Shown: positions 1-5,391 of the stretch, piece after piece
Layout of the letters: every line of letters starts with the position of its first letter
Numbering within the stretch: position 1 is the stretch's first letter
DNA from: Halomonas halophila
GTDB taxonomy: Bacteria; Pseudomonadota; Gammaproteobacteria; Pseudomonadales; Halomonadaceae
Assembly: GCA_002433675.1 (NCBI GenBank)
Contig: DJIP01000164.1
Coordinates: 1-14,524 of the forward strand
Length of the DNA: 14,524 nt
Direction of reading: 5' to 3'
Notes under the pieces: model-generated
Told to the model about the DNA's origin: nothing
Database searches by the model: none
The model's input: only the letters and a program-made list of their open reading frames with translations
Program-made: the position numbers and the translations under genes

Positions 1-726
1 GGCCTCCTCGCTTGCCGCCTCCAGCTTCAACAGCGCGAGGCGCTGCTGCAGAACCTCGCGCATGCGTGTATTGGTATTGAGCTGGCGCTGGTGCAGCTCT
101 AGCTGGGCCTCGGCCAGAGCCTGGCGCGCCCGCGCCGCCACCCGCAAAGGGGCATCCTCCGGCACGTCGCGACGATTGAGGTCTTCAAGCTGGACCCTCG
201 CCTCGTCCATCTCCCGATTGGCCTCGGTGATGGCCTGTTGCGCCCGCTCCGGGAGCGTCTGGGCACCCAGCAACTGGCTCTGCACACTGGTCAGGGTATC
301 CTGGGTCGACTGCAGCACTCGGGTCGCGTCGCTAAGTCGCTGCTCGACGGCCGGCATCTTCAGCCCTTCAAGCTCAGCCAGATCATGCGACTCGCCTTCT
401 TCGTTCTGGCGCAGCGCTTCCTCCAGCGCCGCCAGCCGTTCCGGTGCCTCCTCGATACGCCGCTCGAGACTCTCCATGTCGCGCTCGACCTCGGCCAATT
501 TTTCTACCGCGTCGATCGCCTCGGACAGTGCATCGATCTCCTCCTGCGCTGCGGCACTTGGCGGATCGCTGGCATTGGCGACGCGCTCGTCCAGGCGCGA
601 CTGCAGCTCTTCCTTGTCCGGTAGCCTCTTCTCGGGCGCTTCCTGGGCCACCACCGGGAATACCGACAGCAGCAACACCAGCAAGAGGGGAAGGATTCGA
701 AACAGCGAAGAAGGCGAGCTGGGCAT
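1..726 (-). CDS. mscK: MscK/KefA-type mechanosensitive channel, N-terminal part (truncated by window edge)
   Basis: The frame is open from an ATG at 726 to the left edge, giving 242 residues with no stop, so the channel core lies outside the window. The product starts with a Sec signal peptide (hydrophobic residues 11-26, likely cleavage after VVA at 25-27). The rest is a long, charged, almost purely helical periplasmic region predicted to form coiled coils. The stretch QLLGAQTLPERAQQAI (151-166) followed by LRVAARARQALAEAQLEL (194-211) matches, from memory, the periplasmic domain of E. coli KefA (QTQPERVQ... QKVLMQAQQAL). MscK is an inner-membrane potassium-linked mechanosensitive channel that opens on hypo-osmotic shock, which fits a salt-adapted host. 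An AGGAAG Shine-Dalgarno lies about 10 bases before the ATG. The gene is divergent from pldA across 151 bp. MscM/YjeP-like paralogues share this layout, so the exact subfamily is less certain than the superfamily. Confidence 0.85.
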   Translation of the reverse strand, partial: MPSSPSSLFRILPLLLVLLLSVFPVVAQEAPEKRLPDKEELQSRLDERVANASDPPSAAAQEEIDALSEAIDAVEKLAEVERDMESLERRIEEAPERLAALEEALRQNEEGESHDLAELEGLKMPAVEQRLSDATRVLQSTQDTLTSVQSQLLGAQTLPERAQQAITEANREMDEARVQLEDLNRRDVPEDAPLRVAARARQALAEAQLELHQRQLNTNTRMREVLQQRLALLKLEAASEEA

Positions 727-783
727 CTTAAGAGAACTTCCTGTCGCGGCGTGGAGGAGGCGAGATTCTCGACCCAGTGTGTC

Positions 784-792
784 AGTATGGCA
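784..792 (-). promoter_or_regulatory. Possible mscK promoter, extended -10 element
   Basis: On the minus strand TGCCATACT (792 to 784) is an extended -10 resembling those used by sigma-S or sigma-70 without a good -35. It sits about 58 bases before the mscK start. No convincing -35 hexamer is found 16-18 bp upstream, so this is a weak call from one motif only. Confidence 0.25.
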
Positions 793-818
793 ATCCAGTG
801 CAAGATTCTTCCACGAAG

Positions 819-846
819 TTGACTCGCTGCGCCGCCATGGTAGAAC
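819..846 (+). promoter_or_regulatory. Probable sigma-70 promoter of pldA
   Basis: A -35 hexamer TTGACT (819-824, 5 of 6 consensus bases) is followed after 16 bp by TAGAAC (841-846, 4 of 6). A TG dinucleotide at 838-839 makes it an extended -10. Transcription would begin near 853, leaving a 5' leader of about 25 nt before the ATG at 878. The match is seen by eye only. Confidence 0.45.
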
Positions 847-877
847 AACGCCTCAACCTGTCGAATGGATTCACCCT

Positions 878-2002
878 ATGACCCGCCCCGCCGTCCGTTC
901 CTCCCTGCTCCCTTCCCTGCTGGCGCTTGCCATCAGTGGACAGGCCGTCGCCGACGGCGGCCTGACCGACGCCGAGCGCGCGGCCAAGGAGGCGCGTATC
1001 GAGGCCCTGAAGGCTGAGCTCGCCAAGCTGGAAAATGAACTCGATGAAGACGAGGCCGAGCGTGAGGGAGCACAGGCTGTAGCCGTCAGTGGTGCCGGCA
1101 CTTCATCGATGGTCAACGCCGAAGCCCCCGATACCACCGGTCTGCCCGCCTCCGAGGAGATCGTCGCGCGTGCCTCGGGCAAGCCCATCGAGGAGACCGT
1201 CGAGCAGCGTCGTCAGCTGGAACAGGAGTCCGAGAGCAACCCGTTCTCGATCACCACCCATCGGCGCAACTACATTCTGCCGATCAGCTACAACACCAAC
1301 CCGAATTCCGACGCCTTTCGTGCCGGTGAAGACGATGCCGACATGGACAACACCGAACTCAAGTTTCAGTTCAGTGCCAAGTTCAACATCGCCGAGGACG
1401 TGCTGTTCGACAACGCCGACCTCTACTTCGCCTACACCCAGAAGAGCTGGTGGCAGGCCTACAACAGCGACGAGTCCTCGCCATTTCGCGAGACCAACTA
1501 CGAGCCCGAGTTCTTCATCGACTTCCAGAACGACACCAGCCTGTGGGGCTGGACCAACGTCAACAACCGCATCTCGCTCAATCACCAGTCCAATGGCCGC
1601 TCGGATCCGCTGTCACGCAGCTGGAACCGGGTCATCGGCACCACTTCCTGGGTCAACGACGAGTGGGCGATGGCGGTCTCGCCGTTCTGGCGTATCCCGG
1701 AAGACGATAGTGATGACGACAACCCCGACATCGAGGACTACGTGGGCTATGCCGACATCACCGTGGCCCGGCAGATGTTCGATACCCACGAAGCCAGCCT
1801 GCTGATGCGCGGCAATCCCGACGAGGGCAACTACGGCACTCAGTTCGACTATTCTTGGCCGCTGTTCGGCAAGGTGCGTGGACACGTGCAGTACTACTAC
1901 GGCTACGGCGAGAGCCTTATCGACTACGATGAGCGCGTCAATCGCCTGGGTATCGGTTTCAGCATGAACCCGCTGTTCTCCGCGGGCGGCTTCAATCCCT
2001 AA
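878..2002 (+). CDS. pldA: Outer-membrane phospholipase A (OMPLA)
   Basis: This 374-residue protein is an outer-membrane beta-barrel phospholipase A1/A2 that hydrolyses phospholipids misplaced in the outer leaflet, using calcium and dimerisation in known homologues. The catalytic signature is clear: LNHQSNGRSD at 234-243 followed by SRSWNR at 247-252. This places His236, Ser238 and Asn250 with the same +2 and +12 spacing as His142/Ser144/Asn156 of E. coli PldA. HRRNYILPISYN (128-139) is the usual first strand. Residues 1-26 form a Sec signal peptide ending AVA. Residues 29-64 form an acidic coiled coil, followed by a flexible linker to about 118; this makes the protein about 85 residues longer than the E. 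coli enzyme (289). The same frame stays open upstream to position 62, but the ATG at 878 starts exactly at the signal peptide and follows a plausible promoter. The Shine-Dalgarno is weak. Confidence 0.95.
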   Translation: MTRPAVRSSLLPSLLALAISGQAVADGGLTDAERAAKEARIEALKAELAKLENELDEDEAEREGAQAVAVSGAGTSSMVNAEAPDTTGLPASEEIVARASGKPIEETVEQRRQLEQESESNPFSITTHRRNYILPISYNTNPNSDAFRAGEDDADMDNTELKFQFSAKFNIAEDVLFDNADLYFAYTQKSWWQAYNSDESSPFRETNYEPEFFIDFQNDTSLWGWTNVNNRISLNHQSNGRSDPLSRSWNRVIGTTSWVNDEWAMAVSPFWRIPEDDSDDDNPDIEDYVGYADITVARQMFDTHEASLLMRGNPDEGNYGTQFDYSWPLFGKVRGHVQYYYGYGESLIDYDERVNRLGIGFSMNPLFSAGGFNP

Positions 2003-2017
2003 GGGCGACAGCAGCCA

Positions 2018-2037
2018 ACTGTGCATCTTTGCACGGT
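2018..2037 (+). terminator. Hairpin after pldA (weak terminator candidate)
   Basis: ACTGTGCA (2018-2025) and TGCACGGT (2030-2037) pair as an 8-bp stem with one G-U pair around a TCTT loop, 15 bases after the pldA stop. No T-run follows, so it may stabilise the mRNA end or work with Rho rather than terminate intrinsically. Confidence 0.3.
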
Positions 2038-2060
2038 CGGCCGCGGACCATTGCCGTGAC

Positions 2061-2071
2061 TGCTATTCTGA
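2061..2071 (+). promoter_or_regulatory. Possible sigma-S-type promoter for the yqjD/E/K-like operon
   Basis: TGCTATTCTGA (2061-2071) resembles the extended -10 favoured by RpoS (TG plus CTAYACT-like core) with one core mismatch. It lies about 70 bases before the DUF883 start. There is no good -35. The idea is supported only by the fact that E. coli yqjD and elaB are stationary-phase, RpoS-dependent genes. Confidence 0.3.
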
Positions 2072-2138
2072 TGCGAGCATGAACGGGTAAAGATTCATCC
2101 CCGGTACCGTTAATCCACCTGCGTCAAAGGAAGACAAG

Positions 2139-2528
2139 ATGGCTACACGAAGCTCCAGCACCACCGCCAGCAAGTCCAACGCCAAGAGCGCGGCAAGCGA
2201 CGCGGACACCAGCAGCTCCAGCGCCTCCACCGAGCAGCTCAGGGACGACCTCAAGCAGCTGTCGAGCACCCTCGAGGATCTGCTGAGCGCTACCGCCGAC
2301 GACTCCAGCGAGACCGTCAAGGAATGGCGCAGCAAGGCAGAGGCGCGACTGAAGGATACCCGTGCTCGCCTCGAAGCCACCGGTGAGCGCGTCTATCGCC
2401 AGACCCGTGACAGCGTCACCGATCAGGTCGATGCCTGCGATCGCTACGTCCACGAGAATCCCTGGAGGAGCATCGGCATCGGTACTGCCGTCGGCTGCAT
2501 CGTCGGCATGCTGATCGGGCGGCGCTGA
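2139..2528 (+). CDS. DUF883 family protein (YqjD/ElaB-like, C-tail-anchored)
   Basis: This is a 129-residue protein of the DUF883 family. The N-terminus (1-30) is rich in Ser, Thr, Ala and Lys and probably disordered. Residues 31-100 are charged amphipathic helix. The C-terminus has the family hallmark: VHENPWRSIGIGTAVG (104-119) leading into a single glycine-rich membrane helix ending in GRR. E. coli YqjD and ElaB are held in the inner membrane by this helix and bind ribosomes in stationary phase; the same role here is inferred from family membership. An AAGGAAG Shine-Dalgarno (2127-2133) lies five bases before the ATG. The stop overlaps the next start as TGATG, so it heads a translationally coupled three-gene operon matching the E. 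coli yqjD-yqjE-yqjK order. Confidence 0.88.
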   Translation: MATRSSSTTASKSNAKSAASDADTSSSSASTEQLRDDLKQLSSTLEDLLSATADDSSETVKEWRSKAEARLKDTRARLEATGERVYRQTRDSVTDQVDACDRYVHENPWRSIGIGTAVGCIVGMLIGRR

Positions 2529-2944
2529 TGGCAGACAGCCAAGGACCGGCACAACGGCTATTCGGGGCGGGCAAGCGGGTCCTCTCGACCCTGATCGCCA
2601 CCGGCGAGACGCGCCTGCGTCTCGCCGTTCTGGAACTCGAGGAAGAACGCGCTCGCCTGGTAACCCTGGCCCTGTTGCTGGGACTGAGCATGGTGCTGTT
2701 GATGCTCGGCATCGCCACCCTGACGGCCTTCATCGTGGTGCTGTTCTGGAACTCCTTCCGGCTTACCGCCATCGCCGTATGCGCAGCAGTACTGCTGGCA
2801 GGAGGCGTCGGGCTGGCCCTGGCGGCGATGCGCCTGGCACGCCGTCGCACGCTGCTGGTCAGCACCTTGAAGCACCTGGCACTGGATCGAGAGCTTGCCG
2901 AAGAATCGATGCGGCCGGACGTCGATGAGCCACATCGTCGATGA
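2528..2944 (+). CDS. YqjE-like membrane protein (phage holin family 3-6 fold)
   Basis: This 138-residue protein has two long hydrophobic helices (about 47-72 and 80-101) between a basic amphipathic N-terminus and a charged C-terminal tail. The segment ETRLRLAVLELEEERAR (27-43) before the first helix is typical of YqjE proteins, which Pfam groups with phage holins. The name reflects the fold; there are no phage genes nearby and nothing suggests lysis. Its start is inside the TGATG overlap with the DUF883 gene and its stop overlaps the next start as ATGA. This implies stoichiometric synthesis with its neighbours, perhaps as a membrane complex of unknown function. Confidence 0.85.
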   Translation: MADSQGPAQRLFGAGKRVLSTLIATGETRLRLAVLELEEERARLVTLALLLGLSMVLLMLGIATLTAFIVVLFWNSFRLTAIAVCAAVLLAGGVGLALAAMRLARRRTLLVSTLKHLALDRELAEESMRPDVDEPHRR

Positions 2945-3282
2945 GCCGACATCCTTCTACCGACACGTCCGGGAAAGTAGCCATGAGCCGTGATGACAGC
3001 AATGCGAGCCCCTCTCGCGCCGAGCGCAAGGCCGAACTCGAGGCCACCATCGAACAGCAGCGCCTGGACATCCTGCTGGCCTCGCGCCGCTTCCACCTTG
3101 CCGGAGAGCGCATCGACGCCGGCTGGCAAGCCCTCAGCCGCTATCGCACTCCGGCCCTGCTCGCCGCTGGCACAGCACTGATTCCCGTGCTGCGCCACCC
3201 AGGCCGACTGGCCCGCTGGGGTCGCAAGCTGGTGGTAACCGGGCTCGCCATCCAGCGTGTCAGGCGCCTGGTCAAACGCTGA
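2941..3282 (+). CDS. YqjK-like small protein
   Basis: The product is up to 113 residues. ERKAELEATIEQQRLDI (28-44) matches the charged N-terminal helix of E. coli YqjK (RRKAQLLSQIQQQRLDL). IPVLRHPGRLARWGRK (80-95) matches its conserved RHP...RWARR segment, so the family call is fairly good for such a small protein. Function is unknown. Two starts are possible: the ATG at 2941, which overlaps the yqjE-like stop as ATGA, and an ATG at 2983 preceded at 5 bases by GGGAAAG (2971-2977). The second gives 99 residues and a length closer to YqjK. I list the longer, coupled form. The stop is the same in either case. It is the last gene of the operon. Confidence 0.75.
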   Translation: MSRHPSTDTSGKVAMSRDDSNASPSRAERKAELEATIEQQRLDILLASRRFHLAGERIDAGWQALSRYRTPALLAAGTALIPVLRHPGRLARWGRKLVVTGLAIQRVRRLVKR

Positions 3283-3341
3283 CAGGACGCCTCCTCCTCA
3301 CGGTCCAGATCTTCAGCGCCCAGGCCTTCAGTGACGAGAGG

Positions 3342-3364
3342 TTGGTCGTCGCTGCGACGACCAA
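3342..3364. repeat. Perfect 10-bp inverted repeat (hairpin) after the yqj-like operon
   Basis: TTGGTCGTCG (3342-3351) and CGACGACCAA (3355-3364) are exact inverted copies around a 3-nt CTG loop. It lies 60 bp after the YqjK-like stop and 110 bp before parA. Neither strand has a T-run after it, so it is not a standard intrinsic terminator. It could be an mRNA 3' stabiliser, a Rho-linked terminator or a protein-binding site. Confidence 0.5.
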
Positions 3365-3415
3365 GATCGCAGACATAGCAACATCAATATCCCCCGGCCA
3401 ACAACGCCATTCACT

Positions 3416-3429
3416 GCACAAAGCTGTGC
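3416..3429. promoter_or_regulatory. Small palindrome upstream of parA, possible operator
   Basis: GCACA (3416-3420) and TGTGC (3425-3429) are inverted copies with a 4-base spacer, 45 bp before the parA start and overlapping the likely promoter zone (TAAAGT at 3430-3435 is a fair -10). It may be a regulator site, but a 5-bp half-site can occur by chance. Confidence 0.2.
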
Positions 3430-3473
3430 TAAAGTCGTTGTTCTAGTTCATCAAATTCACGGGGCGAATTGCG

Positions 3474-4208
3474 ATGCGGATGTTGTCGCTTTACAGCATC
3501 AAGGGGGGCGTTGGCAAGACGGCGTCGGCGGTCAATCTGGCCTGCGAAGCCGCCCACAGCGGGCACAGGGTGCTGCTGTGGGACCTGGATCCCCAGGCGG
3601 CAACGACGTTCTATCTGAAGATCAAGCCCAAGATCCGCGGTGGCGTCGAGAAGCTGGTCAAGGGCAAGGCGGCCTTCAACAAGGTCATCCGCTCGACCAA
3701 CGTGGAAGGCCTCGATGTACTGCCGGCCTCGCTGGACTCCCGCGAGATGGACCAGCTGCTCGAGCATCAGGGCTCCAGCCATCTGCGTCAGATCCTCGGC
3801 AAGGTGCGCGACGAGTACGATCTGGTCATCCTGGACTGCCCGCCGACACTCTCCCACATGTCCGAGAACATGTTCACCAGCGTCGACGCCCTGCTGGTGC
3901 CGGTGGTGCCTTCCACCCTTTCACTACGCACCCTGGAGCAGCTCGAGACCTTCCTCGACGACCAGGATCTGGTCTGCCCGTTGTGGCCCTTCATCACCCT
4001 GGCCGATCGTCGCCGCACGATGCATCGCGAGGTGATGGAAAGCTTCGGTCAGCGCTGGCCGCTGCGGCTGTCCAGCGTCATTCCGGCGGCCAGCGCGGTC
4101 GAGCGCATGGGGCTGGAGCGCGCCCCGCTGCGCCACTTCGCCCCCTACACTCCAGCGTGCCGCGCCTACGCCGGCCTGTGGAAGGAAATCGAACAGCGCC
4201 TGGCCTGA
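3474..4208 (+). CDS. Orphan ParA/MinD-family ATPase
   Basis: This 244-residue protein is a cytoplasmic P-loop ATPase of the ParA/MinD group, which positions DNA or protein cargo by ATP-dependent dimerisation. The deviant Walker A motif KGGVGKT is at 10-16 with both signature lysines (Lys10, Lys15). The A' motif WDLDPQAATT is at 36-45, and Walker B VILDCPP at 118-124 with Asp121. There is no N-terminal DNA-binding domain, so it is a short, type Ib-like or orphan form. No parB gene or clear parS site is seen, and it is monocistronic, so chromosome partition is not the obvious job. It converges on the CHAD gene with 101 bp between. Such orphan ATPases often position cargo encoded nearby, so a link to CHAD or polyphosphate granules is possible but unproven. 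The Shine-Dalgarno is weak (GGGGCG). Confidence 0.92.
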   Translation: MRMLSLYSIKGGVGKTASAVNLACEAAHSGHRVLLWDLDPQAATTFYLKIKPKIRGGVEKLVKGKAAFNKVIRSTNVEGLDVLPASLDSREMDQLLEHQGSSHLRQILGKVRDEYDLVILDCPPTLSHMSENMFTSVDALLVPVVPSTLSLRTLEQLETFLDDQDLVCPLWPFITLADRRRTMHREVMESFGQRWPLRLSSVIPAASAVERMGLERAPLRHFAPYTPACRAYAGLWKEIEQRLA

Positions 4209-4229
4209 ACGGAACGGCCCGAGGCTTAT

Positions 4230-4259
4230 CCTGGGGCAGGTGCTCAGGCCCGCCCTGGG
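4230..4259. terminator. GC-rich hairpin between convergent parA and CHAD genes
   Basis: CCTGGGGC (4230-4237) pairs with GCCCTGGG (4252-4259) with two G-U pairs. After an A-C mismatch, GG (4239-4240) pairs with CC (4249-4250). It stands between the two convergent stops and could end transcription from both sides, but neither strand shows a T-run. Confidence 0.25.
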
Positions 4260-4271
4260 TCTAAGGTCGGG

Positions 4272-4319
4272 GGCTGGTTCCAAGGCTGGTTCCAGGGCTG
4301 GTTCGAGGTCTATTTCGAG
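4272..4319. repeat. 12-bp tandem repeat, four units, spanning the CHAD stop codon
   Basis: GGCTGGTTCCAA (4272-4283), GGCTGGTTCCAG (4284-4295), GGCTGGTTCGAG (4296-4307) and the diverged GTCTATTTCGAG (4308-4319) lie head to tail. The stop codon of the CHAD gene (TAG on the minus strand, 4312-4310) falls in the diverged unit, exactly where the others read CAG-containing sequence. Past the stop the minus strand would continue in frame as Asn-Gln-Pro-Trp repeats for 21 codons before TGA at 4246-4244. Confidence 0.8.
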
Positions 4320-5338
4320 GCCTGTTGCGGAGCCTTCATCCGTGCAACGGCCTCATTGAGGCGGGCCTCGAGACGTTCCAGGCGCGGCTTGCGACATAGC
4401 GCTTGCACTCGCTTGAGGTTCTGCTCTGTCTGCGCCTCGTGGTGCGCGTGCAGCAGCATGAAGCCGCGCAGATGGCGAGGCGCGGTGGCCCTGGGTGAGG
4501 CCTGCTCGAGTGCTGCCTCCAGGCGATCCAGTGTTTCTTCCTCGGTATGCAAGAGCGCCGCCGTGGTCAGCACGTCGCCCCTGACCAGGTCGTCATGGAG
4601 ATCGCCAAAGGCGTCCTGAAAGGTCTTCAGCTCTTCCTCGAGCTCGGCGAAGACCTCGCCCTGTTCCCGCCAGGGTCGCAGCAGGTAGCGCAGTCGCTTG
4701 CCGGTGATACGTGGACGGTGCAGCGTCTCTTCTTCCTCGCGCCCTTTTACCGCGGCAAGCTCCTCAAGCCAGCGATCGCCAAGCTGGGTCAGTACCTGCG
4801 CCGAGGCGTCACCGAAACGCGGCTGCTTGACGGCCTTGTTGCTGCCTTTTTTCTTGTCCTTCTTCTTGCTGTCTTTGCCCTTGTCCTTGCCAGCGACCTT
4901 GCCGGCAGCCTCGCGCAGGCGGGTGTCGAGCAGTGGAAAGCCCGCCACACTGGCGTCGATCGAGGCGTACTCCTGTTCCACCTGCGCCGCCAGGCGCTCC
5001 CGCCACCAGCCGATGGCGCCCCGCTCCGGCGCTCCCGTCGACTCGGCCACGCTATCGAGCCAGGCCAGCATCACCTCACCGTCGCGCGCATCATTGGTGG
5101 CTCGCGCCAGCGCCGTCAACTGGCGCAACAGCGACTTGTCGATCGCAAACCCCGGCTGATCGCCAAACTCCTTGATGGTGCTGCGCAGGCGCCTCAAGGC
5201 CACCCGAAAGTCGTGCAGCCCTTCGCTGTCCTCGGGGTCCTGGATACGCGGATAGGCCTGACGAGCCTCATCGAGCATCTCAAGGATCACGGCTTCAAGC
5301 ACCGCCCCCAGCCGCCGTTGTCCCAGCGCCTTGGCCAT
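4310..5338 (-). CDS. CHAD-domain protein with lysine-rich insert
   Basis: This is a 342-residue, nearly all-helical CHAD (conserved histidine alpha-helical domain) protein. Two repeat signatures are visible: LHDFRVALRRLRSTIKEF (41-58) and LHRPRITGKRLRYLLRPW (206-223), each giving the His plus Arg/Lys face that binds polyphosphate in characterised CHAD domains. GDLHDDLVRGDVL (245-257) fits the second core. Between the repeats, residues 147-171 form a strongly basic run with 12 lysines, which may add polyanion affinity. CHAD proteins elsewhere localise to polyphosphate granules. I choose the ATG at 5338 because AGGAGAG (5350-5344) sits 5 bases before it; an ATG at 5356 would place this Shine-Dalgarno inside the coding sequence. 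The gene follows the VWA gene by 53 bp on the same strand with no visible terminator, so co-transcription with the sigma/VWA pair is likely. Its stop lies in a tandem repeat. Confidence 0.9.
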   Translation of the reverse strand: MAKALGQRRLGAVLEAVILEMLDEARQAYPRIQDPEDSEGLHDFRVALRRLRSTIKEFGDQPGFAIDKSLLRQLTALARATNDARDGEVMLAWLDSVAESTGAPERGAIGWWRERLAAQVEQEYASIDASVAGFPLLDTRLREAAGKVAGKDKGKDSKKKDKKKGSNKAVKQPRFGDASAQVLTQLGDRWLEELAAVKGREEEETLHRPRITGKRLRYLLRPWREQGEVFAELEEELKTFQDAFGDLHDDLVRGDVLTTAALLHTEEETLDRLEAALEQASPRATAPRHLRGFMLLHAHHEAQTEQNLKRVQALCRKPRLERLEARLNEAVARMKAPQQASK

Positions 5339-5391
5339 ACACTCTCTCCTGAACAAGGAATAGATGATGCATCCAAGAGTAGCGCAGAATC

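Noticed and set aside
62..877. In-frame 272-codon upstream extension of pldA
   Set aside because: It is Ser/Arg-rich antisense of mscK and would bury the PldA signal peptide internally. A promoter and signal peptide support the ATG at 878.
2528..2944. Phage holin as sign of a prophage
   Set aside because: The holin label is only a fold name for YqjE-like proteins; the neighbours are the yqjD- and yqjK-like genes and no phage gene is present.
3474..4208. Plasmid or chromosome partition locus with origin
   Set aside because: No parB, no parS-like repeats, no iterons and no replication gene nearby; the ATPase is solitary.
5339..5356. ATG at 5356 as CHAD start
   Set aside because: It would translate through the AGGAGAG ribosome site serving the ATG at 5338 and adds six residues unlike CHAD N-termini.
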